DNA of 64,000 nucleotides from Butyricicoccus pullicaecorum. Its GTDB lineage: Bacteria; Bacillota; Clostridia; Oscillospirales; Butyricicoccaceae. A program made the translations under genes and the position numbers. The notes below the pieces were generated by a model. The model saw only the letters and a list, made by a program, of their open reading frames with translations, was not told where the DNA came from and did not search any database. Where the stretch lies: positions 1 to 64,000 of the forward strand of contig JAFBIW010000005.1 of NCBI GenBank assembly GCA_021531865.1, in the 5' to 3' direction. Below, one piece after another: positions 22,907-34,906 of the stretch. Numbering within the stretch: the stretch's first letter is position 1; the number at the start of each line of letters is the position of its first letter.

Positions 22907-24103
22907 ATGCTCAACCAATCCGTTCTCGCCCTCGGCCAGAAGCGCTCGACCATCCGTGAGCTGTTCGAGTTCGGCAACCAGCGCGCCGCTGTCGTCGGCC
23001 GGGAGAACGTCTTCGATTTTTCCATCGGCAATCCCAACGTACCCGCGCCGGACGCGGTGAAAGAGGCGATCTTTGACATTCTGAACGCCGAGGATCCAGC
23101 GGTCACCCACGGCTACACCTCGGCGCAGGGCGCGGATTTCGTCCGGCAGGCCATCGCGGACGATCTGAACCGTCGCTTCGGCACGGCCTATGGCCCGAAC
23201 AACCTGTATATGACCGTCGGCGCAGCCGCCGCGCTGTCGATCTGCTTCAAGGCGCTGACCTGCGCCCCGACCGACGAGTTCCTCGTGCTCGCGCCCTACT
23301 TCCCCGAATATCTGGTGTTCATCCGTGACGGTGCAGGCGCGACGCCGGTCGTTGTACCGCCCCGCATCGCAGACTTCCAGATCGACTTCGATGCACTGGC
23401 TGCCCGCATCAACGAGCGCACCCGCGCTGTCGTAGTCAACTCGCCCAACAACCCGTCGGGCACAGTATATTCCGAGGAGACGATCCGCCAATTGGCCGCC
23501 CTGCTGACCGAAAAGTCCGAGGCCTACGGCCATCCGATCTACATCATTTCGGACGAGCCGTACCGCGAACTGGTCTATGGAGACGAGACCGTCCCCTTCA
23601 TCCCGCAGGTTTACCCGAATACGCTGGTCTGCTACTCCTACTCCAAGTCGCTCTCGCTGCCGGGCGAGCGCATCGGCTATGTGCTGGTGCCGGGCGAGAT
23701 CGTCGACTTTGCCGAAACCTACGCAGCCGTCTGCGGCGCAGGCCGTGTGCTAGGCTACGTCAACGCACCCAGCCTGTTCCAGCGCGTCGCCGCCCGGTGC
23801 ACCGGCATGACCGCCGATCTTTCGGTCTACGCCCGCAACCGCGACCTGCTCTACAAGAGTCTGATCGAAATGGGCTATTCCTGCGTCAAGCCGACCGGCG
23901 CGTTCTACATCTTCCCGCAGACTCTCGAAGCCGATGACCGCGCGTTCTCCGAGCGTGCCAAGCAGTATGACCTGCTGGTCGTCCCGGGCAGCGACTTTGG
24001 CGCACCCGGCCATATGCGTATCTCCTACTGCGTCAAGACCGAGACCATTGAGCGTGCACTGCCGATCTTCGAACGACTGGCTAAGGATTACGGCGTAAAA
24101 TAA
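22907..24103 (+). CDS. PLP-dependent aminotransferase (class I, aspartate aminotransferase-like)
   Basis: The 398-residue protein is a fold type I aminotransferase. FDFSIGNPNVPAPD is near 38, the asparagine-containing NSPNNPSGTVY near 182, YIISDEPYRELVYG near 210 and the PLP lysine in CYSYSKSLSLPGERIGY near 238. The arginine that binds the substrate carboxylate lies in HMRISYC near 366. The family includes aspartate and broad-range aminotransferases of Clostridia; the specific amino acid cannot be read. It is a single gene flanked by a promoter and a terminator, with a GGAGG site. Confidence 0.88.
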   Translation: MLNQSVLALGQKRSTIRELFEFGNQRAAVVGRENVFDFSIGNPNVPAPDAVKEAIFDILNAEDPAVTHGYTSAQGADFVRQAIADDLNRRFGTAYGPNNLYMTVGAAAALSICFKALTCAPTDEFLVLAPYFPEYLVFIRDGAGATPVVVPPRIADFQIDFDALAARINERTRAVVVNSPNNPSGTVYSEETIRQLAALLTEKSEAYGHPIYIISDEPYRELVYGDETVPFIPQVYPNTLVCYSYSKSLSLPGERIGYVLVPGEIVDFAETYAAVCGAGRVLGYVNAPSLFQRVAARCTGMTADLSVYARNRDLLYKSLIEMGYSCVKPTGAFYIFPQTLEADDRAFSERAKQYDLLVVPGSDFGAPGHMRISYCVKTETIERALPIFERLAKDYGVK

Positions 24104-24116
24104 CGCTGCATCTGCC

Positions 24117-24147
24117 AAAAGAGCTTTCCACACGGAAAGCTCTTTTT
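24117..24147 (+). terminator. Terminator of the aminotransferase gene
   Basis: AAAAGAGCTTTCC and its complement form a stem followed by six T. Confidence 0.92.
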
Positions 24148-24187
24148 TGTTTGCTGTATGCAGCACAGCACGTTGTTTCAAAAATCA

Positions 24188-24217
24188 AAGGACGCTCCCG
24201 CACTGCGGGGCGTCCTT
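24188..24217 (-). terminator. Terminator of the SCP2-domain gene
   Basis: AAGGACGC and GCGTCCTT with an inner GCGGG/CCCGC extension form a stem 17 bp past the stop codon; the T-tract on the minus strand is TTTGATTTTTG. Confidence 0.75.
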
Positions 24218-24233
24218 CCATGAATCTGCGTTT

Positions 24234-24557
24234 TTACTTGAGCAGCTCGGCCAGCAGCAGTACCTTGTCGATATTGCCTTCGATCTTGAGCTTGCCGGTC
24301 GCATAAGCCGTGTTCGGGCTGAGCTTGCCGGACAGGATCTTGTCGAAATTGGTCATTGTTACCGAAATGACAGCGTCGCGGTCGTTATATTCATAGGGCA
24401 TAACAGAGAGAACCCCGTTCAGGATCTCAATATAGAACACGCCGCCGATCTTTCCGGTCAGGTTGACCTGAATGGCGAGCATTCTGCCCTGCTTGTCCGC
24501 AAAATCCTTGTCCTTCAGCTTGTTGTAAACCTTATTTGTAAGTTGCTCCAAAGTCAT
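24234..24557 (-). CDS. SCP2 sterol-binding-domain protein
   Basis: The 107-residue protein is a single SCP2-like domain: an N-terminal helix (LEQLTNKVYNKLK), beta strands with AIQVNLTGKIGGVFYIEI, and the helix pair FDKILSGKLSPNTAYATGKL followed by KIEGNIDKVLLLAELL. Such domains bind lipids or other hydrophobic ligands; small bacterial copies are of unknown role. I placed the start at the ATG with GGGGGA seven bases upstream. It has its own promoter (24597-24625) and terminator. Confidence 0.85.
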   Translation of the reverse strand: MTLEQLTNKVYNKLKDKDFADKQGRMLAIQVNLTGKIGGVFYIEILNGVLSVMPYEYNDRDAVISVTMTNFDKILSGKLSPNTAYATGKLKIEGNIDKVLLLAELLK

Positions 24558-24596
24558 GGGAATTCCCCCTTTACCGATTTGCATAATGCTATTACT

Positions 24597-24625
24597 ATTA
24601 TCTTACAAAAGCTGGAAAAGGGCAA
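24597..24625 (-). promoter_or_regulatory. Promoter of the SCP2-domain gene
   Basis: On the minus strand TTGCCC (24625-24620) and GATAAT (24602-24597) are 17 bp apart. Confidence 0.7.
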
Positions 24626-24665
24626 GTCCCGGGTCGGAAAAAATCCCTTAGAATTGCAAAGCTTT

Positions 24666-25058
24666 TTAGGTCTTTTTCACAAATTTGTACTTGCAATGGG
24701 GGCAAGTGATCGAAATTCGACCTTTTCCGCGCGGAACGCGGAGGGTTTTCTTGCAGGACGGGCACTTGTAGTAGCGGTGCGTTTTGTCGGCCATCTGCAT
24801 TTTTTTGCCTGTGGCCTTGCGCTGCAGCGGTGTGAACCAGGAAAGGAATTTCTGGTTTTCGGCCGCGCGGCGGTAGGTGTTGCGCGAGAACATCCGGAAA
24901 TAGGCAATGACGATCAGCACCAGAATGATGAGTGAAAAAATGCGCCAGCGGGTAATAAAGAATGGGATCAAAAGAATCATGCTGATGACCATCAGGAACT
25001 GATTCAGACTGTCGTTTCCGTAGCGCCCGTACATCAGCCGGCGAAGGAAATCCATCAT
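24666..25058 (-). CDS. Membrane-anchored zinc-ribbon protein of unknown function
   Basis: The 130-residue protein has two adjacent transmembrane segments at about residues 21-52 (a long hydrophobic run with a short polar turn) and then a basic linker. The C-terminus is a zinc ribbon: C-P-S-C at about 99-102 and C-P-H-C near 119-122, inside a lysine/arginine-rich stretch ending YKFVKKT. The ribbon resembles zf-FPG/thioredoxin-like or double zinc-ribbon modules. It recalls small Clostridia proteins annotated only as zinc-ribbon proteins. No function is assigned. It has a good promoter of its own. Confidence 0.8.
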   Translation of the reverse strand: MMDFLRRLMYGRYGNDSLNQFLMVISMILLIPFFITRWRIFSLIILVLIVIAYFRMFSRNTYRRAAENQKFLSWFTPLQRKATGKKMQMADKTHRYYKCPSCKKTLRVPRGKGRISITCPHCKYKFVKKT

Positions 25059-25099
25059 AAAAAAGCCACCTTTGTATCTGAAAAATTTATATTATCTTT

Positions 25100-25128
25100 A
25101 TTATACGCCCGGTCGGAAAATGACGCAA
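25100..25128 (-). promoter_or_regulatory. Promoter of the zinc-ribbon membrane protein gene
   Basis: On the minus strand TTGCGT (25128-25123) and a perfect TATAAT (25105-25100) are 17 bp apart. Confidence 0.8.
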
Positions 25129-25181
25129 TGCGGACGGGCGAAAGTTCACAAATAGGTCAAACTTTTCTTTGACCTTGAAAC

Positions 25182-25215
25182 AAAAAAAGCCGTCCCGGAA
25201 AACCGGAACGGCTTT
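25182..25215 (-). terminator. Terminator of the BMP ABC transporter operon
   Basis: AAAGCCGTCCCGG and the complementary CCGGAACGGCTTT form a stem with one mismatch, followed on the minus strand by seven T. Confidence 0.9.
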
Positions 25216-25226
25216 GGTTTGCTTCT

Positions 25227-26177
25227 TCATCGCTCCTCGCGGAAATAATCCACGCCCAGCGAACCGGGCAGGTTCAGATCACGCTTCTTGCGGATTGAGC
25301 TGATGACCAGAATCAGCGCCGTCATCAGGAACGGCAGCATGTCGTAAAACGCGGTCGGCAGGCTGATGACCGACTTGGGCACGTAATACTTGAGGATGCG
25401 CAGTGCACCGAAGACGAACGAACCGCCGATGGCGATCCACGGATTCCACTTGGCGAAGATGACCAGCGCGACCGCGATCCAGCCCAGACCGCCGACATTA
25501 TTGGAGATCCAGACACCGCCGTTGATGATCATGGCGCAGTACGCGCCGCCGATCCCGCAGATACCACCACCCAGCAGGATCATGGTGTACTTCCAGCGGG
25601 TGACATTGATGCCGGCCGCGTCGGCCGCTGCCGGATTGTGGCCGATGGCCTGCACATTCAGACCCATCTTGGTCTTTTTGAGGAACAGACCGGCCAGAAT
25701 GGCGATCAGAACACCGAGATAGACAAAGGGGCTGTAGGAGAACAGCAGCGGGCCGATCACCGGGATCGTGCTCAGCCCCGGAATGCTGATCTCACGCATC
25801 TGCGCGGTAATGCCTGCGGGCAGCTTGAGCGTACCCGATTCGGACGAACCCAGCATGAAGATACCGATGAAGTTGGCCAGACCGATGCCGAAGATGGTCA
25901 GGGTCAGACCGGCAACGTTCTGGTCTGCCAGAAAGGTCACGGTCAGCACCGCGTAAATAAGTGCGCTGCACAGACCCGCAATAAAGGCCGCAACCAATGC
26001 CAGCACGAAGGAATCGGTCTGCATACCGACCATAAAGCCCGCACACGCGCCGATCGACATCATACCCTCGACACCCAGATTCAAATGGCCGACCTTCTCG
26101 GACAGGATCTCACCCACCGTGCCGAACAGCAGCGGCGTGCTTGCCGCAATGGCGGCAACCAAAAATTTAATCAGCAT
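25227..26177 (-). CDS. ABC transporter permease, BMP/nucleoside type (YufQ/NupQ-like)
   Basis: The 316-residue membrane protein has about eight to ten hydrophobic segments and the BPD_transp_2 signature: GEILSEKVGHLNLGVEGMMSIGA near 22-44 and the conserved N-P-A-A-A-D-A-A-G-I motif near 182. The layout matches the second permease of BMP-family importers (YufQ, NupQ). Its ATG overlaps the end of the first permease gene by 7 bp. Together with the other permease, the ATPase and the lipoprotein it forms a high-affinity importer, most likely for nucleosides. Confidence 0.92.
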   Translation of the reverse strand: MLIKFLVAAIAASTPLLFGTVGEILSEKVGHLNLGVEGMMSIGACAGFMVGMQTDSFVLALVAAFIAGLCSALIYAVLTVTFLADQNVAGLTLTIFGIGLANFIGIFMLGSSESGTLKLPAGITAQMREISIPGLSTIPVIGPLLFSYSPFVYLGVLIAILAGLFLKKTKMGLNVQAIGHNPAAADAAGINVTRWKYTMILLGGGICGIGGAYCAMIINGGVWISNNVGGLGWIAVALVIFAKWNPWIAIGGSFVFGALRILKYYVPKSVISLPTAFYDMLPFLMTALILVISSIRKKRDLNLPGSLGVDYFREER

Positions 26178-27238
26178 TTCTTGCCACCCCCCTTATGATC
26201 GCGGACAAACTTGTAACGAATGAAGAATTCACAGCCCAGAACAAAGAACAGGATGATGCCCTGCAGTACGTCCGCGCAGTCGGTCGACAAACCGTAGGTG
26301 GACTGGATGACCGAGGAGCCCTTCTCAAGCACCGAGAACAGGAACGCGATGACTAGGCTGCTGATCGGGTTGAGCTGCGCCAGCCAAGCCACGATGATGG
26401 CCGTGAAGCCGACGCCGCCCGCAACGCCCGTCGAAAGCGTGCGGTCCGAACCGGTGGCCTGAATCATGCCGCAGATGCCCGCGATCGCGCCCGAGAGGAA
26501 CATGGTACGCAGGACGATCTTCTGCACGTTCATGCCCGCGTATGTGGCGGTCGCCTGACTCTCGCCGACAACCGAGATCTCATAGCCCTGCTTGGTGTAT
26601 CGCAGATAAACGAACAGCACGGCAACCAGCACCAGCGCGACGATCCAGCCGATCTGGACGCCGAATACCTTGGGCAGAACCGCGCTCTTGCCGAAGCTCG
26701 CGATCTTGGGGAAGCCGTTGGCCGACGGATCGCGCCACGGGCCTTCCTGAAGCCAGCTCACCAGATAGAGCGCGATATAGTTGAGCATCAGGGTAAACAG
26801 GGTCTCGTTCGTGCCAAATTTGACCTTGAAAAACGCGGGAATCAGCGCCCACAAGCCGCCACCCAGCAGACCGGCAATGAACATGACCGGGAACAGGATA
26901 AACGACGGCCAATCGGCGTGAAACAGGGCGAAATACGTTGCGAAGACTGCGCCCATGATGATCTGTCCCTCGCCGCCGATGTTCCAAAAGCGCATTTTGA
27001 ACGACAGCATGACGCCGAGCGCCGCGATGAGCAGCGGGATCATGATCTTGATGGTAGCCTGAATCGCCATTTTAGAGCGGAATGCGCCCGAAATAATCGT
27101 CGCATAAATCTCAAGCGGGTTAAAGCCCAGCATCAGGATGAACAGGCCGCCCGCGCACAGCGCCAGCAAGAAGGCGGCCAGATGGATGGCAAACGTCTGC
27201 CGGCTGTTTTTTTCCTTGATTTTGACAATGCGGATCAT
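26171..27238 (-). CDS. ABC transporter permease, BMP/nucleoside type (YufP/NupP-like)
   Basis: The 355-residue protein has a cytoplasmic N-terminal segment, then about ten membrane helices. FNPLEIYATIISGAF near 35, MRFWNIGGEGQIIMGAVFATYFA near 84-106 and GESQATATYAGMNVQK near 232 match the YufP-type permease. I placed the start at the ATG at 27238, which has an AAAGGAGG site and overlaps the ATPase stop (ATGA). It pairs with the permease downstream. Confidence 0.9.
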   Translation of the reverse strand: MIRIVKIKEKNSRQTFAIHLAAFLLALCAGGLFILMLGFNPLEIYATIISGAFRSKMAIQATIKIMIPLLIAALGVMLSFKMRFWNIGGEGQIIMGAVFATYFALFHADWPSFILFPVMFIAGLLGGGLWALIPAFFKVKFGTNETLFTLMLNYIALYLVSWLQEGPWRDPSANGFPKIASFGKSAVLPKVFGVQIGWIVALVLVAVLFVYLRYTKQGYEISVVGESQATATYAGMNVQKIVLRTMFLSGAIAGICGMIQATGSDRTLSTGVAGGVGFTAIIVAWLAQLNPISSLVIAFLFSVLEKGSSVIQSTYGLSTDCADVLQGIILFFVLGCEFFIRYKFVRDHKGGGKKC

Positions 27239-28755
27239 GCCTGCGCCTCCTTTCCGCCGCCGACCATGAGCAGCGCAATATCGTCCTTGGTCGCCGTCCG
27301 CGCATCGACCACGCCGGTCACCTGACCGTGACACATGACCATGATGCGGTCGGACAGCTCCATGAGGACGTCAAGATCCTCGCCGATGAATACGACCGCG
27401 ACGCCCTTCTGCTTCTGCTCATTGAGCAGGTCGTAAACAGTATACGAGGAATTGATATCCAGACCGCGCACCGGATAGGCGGTGACGAGTACCTGCGGCT
27501 CGGATTCGATCTCGCGTCCCAGCAGAACCTTCTGCACGTTGCCGCCCGACATCAGACGAACGGGCGTATCGACCGAGGGCGTGACGATCTCCAGCCGCTC
27601 AACGAGCGCCTCGGCCTGACGGCGCGCGGGTGCGGGATCGACAAAGGGGCCCTTGGGTACGTCATAGGTCTTGAGCATCATGTTGCCGACCATGCCCATC
27701 GAGGCGACCAGACCCATGCCCAGACGATCCTCAGGAACAAAGCCCAGATGCACGCCCTTACGAATGATCTCACGCGGAGATTTGCCAACCAGATTTTCCT
27801 TATGGAACAGGATCGCGCCCTTTTCAGCCGGGCACAGACCGGCGATGCACTCGCACAGCTCCTTCTGGCCCGAACCGGCGATACCCGCAACGCCCAGAAT
27901 CTCGCCCGTGCGCACCTCGAAGCTGGCGTCCTGAATGGCGAGCGAGCCGTCCGGCTTGCGGACGGACAGATCGACGATCTTCAGAATGGTCTCACAGCCG
28001 ACCGGATCGGGACGGGCGATCTTGAGCGAGATCGGGCGGCCGACCATCAGCTCGGTCAGCTTCTTTTCATCCGTCAAGGCGGTTTCGACCGTGTCGATGT
28101 ACTTACCCTTGCGCAAGATGGTGACACGATCCGAAATCGCAAGCACCTCGTGCAGCTTGTGGGTAATAATGATGATGGCGCAGCCCTGTGCGCGCATGGA
28201 ACGCAGAATATCAAAGAGCTTGTCGGTCTCCTGCGGCGTCAGCACAGCGGTCGGCTCATCCAGAATCAGGATCTTCTGACCGCGATACAGCACCTTCAGG
28301 ATCTCGACCGTCTGCTTTTCAGAAACCGACATCTCAAAAGCACGGCGGTCGGGGTCGATCTCCAGACCGATAGACTGGCTGATCTCCTTGACCTTCTCCC
28401 GCATGACGCGCGCGGGCAGGCGCTTGCCCGGCGTGCCGACCGCGATATTTTCGGATGCGGTAAACACGTCGACCAGCTTGAAATGCTGATGAATCATGCC
28501 GATGCCCAGCTCCATCGCGTCCTCTGGCGAGGAAATCGAGACCTCCTTGCCCGCGACCCGGATCGAACCGCTATCCGGATGGTAAATGCCCGAGAGCATA
28601 TTCATCAGCGTCGTTTTACCCGAGCCGTTTTCACCCAGCAGCGCGAGGATCTCGCCGTAGCGCACGGTCAGGTCGATATGGTCATTTGCGACGACTGAGC
28701 CGAAGGTCTTGGTGATGCCCCGACATTCGATCGCATAGGAATCCGTTGGTGCCAT
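27235..28755 (-). CDS. ABC transporter ATP-binding protein with two nucleotide-binding domains (YufO/NupO-like)
   Basis: The 506-residue protein has tandem ABC domains as in sugar and nucleoside importers. Domain 1 has Walker A LLGENGSGKTTLMN near 37, signature FEMSVSEKQTVEILKVLYRG near 140 and Walker B ILILDEPTAVLTPQE near 162. Domain 2 has a degenerate Walker A (VAGIAGSGQKELCEC near 289) and LMSGGNVQKVLLGREIES near 399, with a weak Walker B (VTAYPVRGLD), as is usual for this family. The ATG has GAGGGGGAG before it. It is separated from the lipoprotein gene by a hairpin. Confidence 0.93.
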   Translation of the reverse strand: MAPTDSYAIECRGITKTFGSVVANDHIDLTVRYGEILALLGENGSGKTTLMNMLSGIYHPDSGSIRVAGKEVSISSPEDAMELGIGMIHQHFKLVDVFTASENIAVGTPGKRLPARVMREKVKEISQSIGLEIDPDRRAFEMSVSEKQTVEILKVLYRGQKILILDEPTAVLTPQETDKLFDILRSMRAQGCAIIIITHKLHEVLAISDRVTILRKGKYIDTVETALTDEKKLTELMVGRPISLKIARPDPVGCETILKIVDLSVRKPDGSLAIQDASFEVRTGEILGVAGIAGSGQKELCECIAGLCPAEKGAILFHKENLVGKSPREIIRKGVHLGFVPEDRLGMGLVASMGMVGNMMLKTYDVPKGPFVDPAPARRQAEALVERLEIVTPSVDTPVRLMSGGNVQKVLLGREIESEPQVLVTAYPVRGLDINSSYTVYDLLNEQKQKGVAVVFIGEDLDVLMELSDRIMVMCHGQVTGVVDARTATKDDIALLMVGGGKEAQA

Positions 28756-28788
28756 AAAACTCCCCCTCAATCAAGCGTAAATTGTGAA

Positions 28789-28816
28789 AAAGGGCGGCCA
28801 GATTTGACCGCCCTTT
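28789..28816 (-). terminator. Hairpin between the BMP lipoprotein and ATPase genes
   Basis: A 9-bp perfect stem (AAAGGGCGG/CCGCCCTTT) lies 22 bp after the lipoprotein stop, followed on the minus strand by TTTTTCACAATT. Partial termination or RNA protection here would favour the binding protein over the membrane components. Confidence 0.75.
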
Positions 28817-28838
28817 CCAGAGTCAGATGCAGTTTTTG

Positions 28839-30014
28839 TTACGCAACCTCAACGTTCTTGTAGTACCAGTTGCAGGTGCCGTAATCCTCAGCCTTCAGGG
28901 TGACCTTCTGGCCGTCGTTGGTCTCATACTCGGTCACACCGTCAAAAACGTCCCACTCGCCGGACAGGATCTTGTCCTTGACCGCGTCAATCGCTTCCTG
29001 CGTGCCCTCAGCACACAGATCGGAGCACGGCGCCAGGGTGACCAGGCCGTCCTTCATGTCGCCGAAGTAGTTGGTGCCGTCCCAGGTGCCGTCGATGACA
29101 GCTTGAACCGCAGTGGTGTAGTAAACCGACCAATCCCACATAACAGAGGTCAGGGTCGAGCCGGGCGCCTTTTCAGACATATCGGAGTTGTAGCCAATCG
29201 CGAATACGCCGGCCTTCTCAGCCTCGGTCGCCGGGTTGGAGGTATCGCAGTGCTGCGCGATGACATCGCAGCCCAGATCGATCAGCGCCTTGGCAGCCTG
29301 ACCCTCGCCCTCGGGATCGAACCACGAGCCGGTGACCTTAACGTATACCTTTGCGTCCGGATTGACGGACTCAACGCCCATCGCGAACGCGTCCACGCCG
29401 GAGGTAACCTCGCCGTTCTCATTGTTCTGCGCAGCAACGTAGCCGATCTTGTTCGAGGTGGTCTTCATACCGGCTGCAATACCAGACAGGTAGCGCGCCT
29501 CGTTGATCTTGCCGAAGTAGTTGGTAAAGTTCGTGCCGTTGGACTTGTAGCCGGTGCCGTGGCAGAAGATGACCTCGGGATACTCCTCCGCCATCTGCTC
29601 AACGTAGTCCATGTAGCCCCAAGAGGTAGCGAAGATGATGTTGCAGCCTTCCTCAACGCACTCCTCCAGCGCGGTCTGGATCGCGGTGGCGTTCGAGTCA
29701 TCTACATTGATCTTGCGGACGATCTGGTCGTCGGACAGGCCCAGATTCTTCTGCATGCCCTGAATGCCCAGATCATGGGTGTAGGTGTAGCCAGAACCCT
29801 CGGCCGGATCGGTGATGTGAACCACGCCGACCTTGATATCTTCCTTCGCAACCGCCGGGAACAGGCCCTCAGCCGCCTGGCCGTTGTCCTCAGCCTGCGC
29901 CGGGGTATTGGTATCGTCCGCCGCGGGCGCCTGCGTATCGCCGGAGCCGCCGCAGCCTGCCAGCAGAGACAGAGTCATCATACCGGCGAGTACCGCACTC
30001 AGAAATCTCTTCAT
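28839..30014 (-). CDS. BMP-family substrate-binding lipoprotein (nucleoside importer)
   Basis: The 391-residue protein has a lipoprotein signal peptide with lipobox LLAGC (cysteine at residue 21), a low-complexity linker of Q, A, P and D to about residue 45 and a PnrA/Bmp domain. IKVGVVHITDPAEGSGYTYTHDLG begins the domain near 60; CNIIFATSWGYMDYVEQMAEEYPEV lies near 128. Members such as PnrA of Treponema and BmpA bind purine nucleosides. It is the first and probably most expressed gene of the importer operon, behind a perfect promoter and a 130-nt leader. Confidence 0.93.
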   Translation of the reverse strand: MKRFLSAVLAGMMTLSLLAGCGGSGDTQAPAADDTNTPAQAEDNGQAAEGLFPAVAKEDIKVGVVHITDPAEGSGYTYTHDLGIQGMQKNLGLSDDQIVRKINVDDSNATAIQTALEECVEEGCNIIFATSWGYMDYVEQMAEEYPEVIFCHGTGYKSNGTNFTNYFGKINEARYLSGIAAGMKTTSNKIGYVAAQNNENGEVTSGVDAFAMGVESVNPDAKVYVKVTGSWFDPEGEGQAAKALIDLGCDVIAQHCDTSNPATEAEKAGVFAIGYNSDMSEKAPGSTLTSVMWDWSVYYTTAVQAVIDGTWDGTNYFGDMKDGLVTLAPCSDLCAEGTQEAIDAVKDKILSGEWDVFDGVTEYETNDGQKVTLKAEDYGTCNWYYKNVEVA

Positions 30015-30083
30015 TTCTTTGATAGCCTCCTAAAAAATGTCGGTTTTGAGCTTGTCCGCAAAGGGAAACGCACCATAAAAATA

Positions 30084-30112
30084 GAGCAAAACACAAAAAA
30101 GCTGCTTTGCTC
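30084..30112 (-). promoter_or_regulatory. Terminator-like hairpin in the leader of the BMP operon
   Basis: GAGCAAA and TTTGCTC form a stem followed on the minus strand by TATTTTTATGG. The leader also contains the palindrome GTCCGCGGAC (30122-30131) and a later GCGGAC (30053-30058 region) that could pair with it around the hairpin. No known riboswitch core was recognised. Confidence 0.45.
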
Positions 30113-30151
30113 CTGACATCCGTCCGCGGACTGAAACTCCATTACAGATTC

Positions 30152-30180
30152 AGTATAATGACTCTCCTGAATTTTGTCAA
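30152..30180 (-). promoter_or_regulatory. Promoter of the BMP importer operon
   Basis: On the minus strand a perfect TTGACA (30180-30175) and TATACT (30157-30152) are 17 bp apart, about 135 bp before the lipoprotein start. Confidence 0.92.
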
Positions 30181-30284
30181 GTTTTTTCGCAATTTCTTTC
30201 AATTTTACCGTTTGACCAAATAAAAAAGTTGCAGAAAATGGTCAACTCTGTTCAGACATCCATCAAAAAAGACCCTTTTTATGC

Positions 30285-30316
30285 AAAAGACCGCCCGCGC
30301 ACCGGCGCGGACGGTC
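30285..30316 (-). terminator. Terminator of the lon-engB genes
   Basis: The GC-rich stem GACCGCCCGCGC with its complement lies 13 bp past the engB stop and is followed on the minus strand by TTTTGC and then another T-run. Confidence 0.85.
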
Positions 30317-30328
30317 TCGATTCGCTCA

Positions 30329-30931
<603 letters not shown>

Positions 30932-30944
30932 AAATGTCCTTTCG

Positions 30945-33377
<2,433 letters not shown>

Positions 33378-33442
33378 TCTTTAACGCTCCTAAACGGTAA
33401 TTCTCAATTCTCCGACAGCTTGACCATCTGTCATATATGATA

Positions 33443-33471
33443 AGTATAGTATAATGCGCGTATTTATTCAA
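33443..33471 (-). promoter_or_regulatory. Promoter of lon
   Basis: On the minus strand TTGAAT (33471-33466) and TATACT (33448-33443) are 17 bp apart. Confidence 0.75.
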
Positions 33472-33495
33472 GCGGAAAGAATCGGCGTTTTATAC

Positions 33496-33532
33496 AAAAA
33501 GAGCACGGAACAGGCAATCCCGTGCTCTTTTT
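33496..33532 (-). terminator. Terminator of clpX
   Basis: AAAAAGAGCACGG and its complement form a stem with U-tracts on both sides, just after the clpX stop. Confidence 0.9.
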
Positions 33533-33540
33533 CTCACAGT

Positions 33541-34818
33541 TTATGCACTTTTTACCGGATTATCTGTGTTTTTTGCGCGGCGCGTGACGCGCGGCTCTCC
33601 CGTGCCGGCAATCACGTCCCGCGTGATGACGACCGATTCGATGGTGTCGTCCGAGGGGATCGTGAACATGATATCGGTCATGACGCTCTCGAGCACGCCG
33701 CGCAGACCGCGCGCGCCCGTCTTGCGCTCGACCGCGATGCGGGCGACCTCACGCAGCGCGTCTTCCTCAAACGTCAGCTCGACATGGTCGAGGGCAAACA
33801 GCTTCTGATACTGCTTGACCAGCGCGTTTTTCGGCTCGGTCAGGATGCGCACGAGCGCGTCCTCGTCGAGCGAATGCAGGCCGACAATCGCGGGCAGACG
33901 GCCGATCAACTCAGGAATCAGACCGAACTTCATCAGGTCATGCGGCTCGATCTTGTCGATCAGCACATCGACGGCCTCATCCTGCGCGCCGTGCACCTCC
34001 GCGCCGAAGCCGATGCCCTTCTTGCCGATGCGGTTCTGGACGATCTTTTCGATGCCGTCAAATGCACCGCCGCAGATGAAGAGGATATTGGTCGTGTCAA
34101 TCTGGATAAAGTCCTGATGCGGATGCTTGCGGCCTCCCTGCGGCGGAACATTGGCCGTCGTGCCCTCCAGCATCTTGAGCAGCGCCTGCTGTACGCCCTC
34201 GCCCGATACGTCGCGGGTGATGGACGGATTTTCGGACTTGCGGGCGATCTTGTCAATCTCATCGACGTAGATGATGCCGCGTTCGGCCTTCTCCACGTCA
34301 AAATCAGCCGCCTGGATCAGTCGGAGCAGGATGTTCTCGACGTCCTCACCGACGTAACCGGCCTCGGTCAGCGTGGTCGCGTCCGCAATGGCGAACGGCA
34401 CCTGCAGCGTCTTGGCCAGCGTCTGCGCGAGCAGCGTTTTGCCCGAACCCGAGGGGCCGAGCATCAGAATGTTGCTCTTGGACAGCTCAACATCGTCGTC
34501 GCCGCCGCGGAAGATCCGCTTATAATGGTTATACACCGCGACGCTCAGCGCGATCTTGGCCTTATCCTGTCCGATTACATATTCGTCCAGAACGGCCTTC
34601 AGCTCACGCGGCGTAGGCAGCGCCTCGGGTGCCTCGTCGACGCTTCCCTCAGCGCCGTCATAGTCCAGAGAAAGCTCGTCGTCCAGAATGCTGGCGCATA
34701 CGTTGATGCACTCGTCGCAGATATACACGCCCGGGCCGGCGACCAGCTTGCGGACCTTATTCTGGGGCTTGCCGCAGAAGGAGCAGCGCAGTGTTTTATT
34801 TTCGTCGTAATTCGCCAT
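33541..34818 (-). CDS. clpX: ATP-dependent Clp protease ATP-binding subunit ClpX
   Basis: The 425-residue protein has the N-terminal zinc domain (CSFCGKPQ near 13 and CDECINVC near 35), the AAA+ domain with Walker [16 protein letters not shown] near 122 and Walker [13 protein letters not shown] near 180, and the [13 protein letters not shown] sensor-2 region near 367. It contains an IGF-like loop region ([10 protein letters not shown] near 271) used for ClpP docking. ClpX unfolds substrates for ClpP, encoded just upstream. A TGAGGTG site precedes the ATG. Confidence 0.97.
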   Translation of the reverse strand: MANYDENKTLRCSFCGKPQNKVRKLVAGPGVYICDECINVCASILDDELSLDYDGAEGSVDEAPEALPTPRELKAVLDEYVIGQDKAKIALSVAVYNHYKRIFRGGDDDVELSKSNILMLGPSGSGKTLLAQTLAKTLQVPFAIADATTLTEAGYVGEDVENILLRLIQAADFDVEKAERGIIYVDEIDKIARKSENPSITRDVSGEGVQQALLKMLEGTTANVPPQGGRKHPHQDFIQIDTTNILFICGGAFDGIEKIVQNRIGKKGIGFGAEVHGAQDEAVDVLIDKIEPHDLMKFGLIPELIGRLPAIVGLHSLDEDALVRILTEPKNALVKQYQKLFALDHVELTFEEDALREVARIAVERKTGARGLRGVLESVMTDIMFTIPSDDTIESVVITRDVIAGTGEPRVTRRAKNTDNPVKSA

Positions 34819-34857
34819 GATTCACCTCAAAAGGCTTCATTTTCATAAAGGCACGGA

Positions 34858-34888
34858 AACCACCGGCGGGAAGCTCCCGCCGATGGTT
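34858..34888 (-). terminator. Hairpin between clpP and clpX
   Basis: A 13-bp stem (AACCACCGGCGGG and near-complement, one mismatch) lies 19 bp after the clpP stop. The following T-tract is short, so partial termination is likely. Confidence 0.65.
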
Positions 34889-34906
34889 CTCGATTATCTT
34901 ATGGTT

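Noticed and set aside
30014-30145. Purine riboswitch upstream of the BMP nucleoside importer
   Set aside because: The three-stem purine core (TATA...loop-loop GG/CC kissing motif) is absent. Only a generic hairpin and palindrome are seen.
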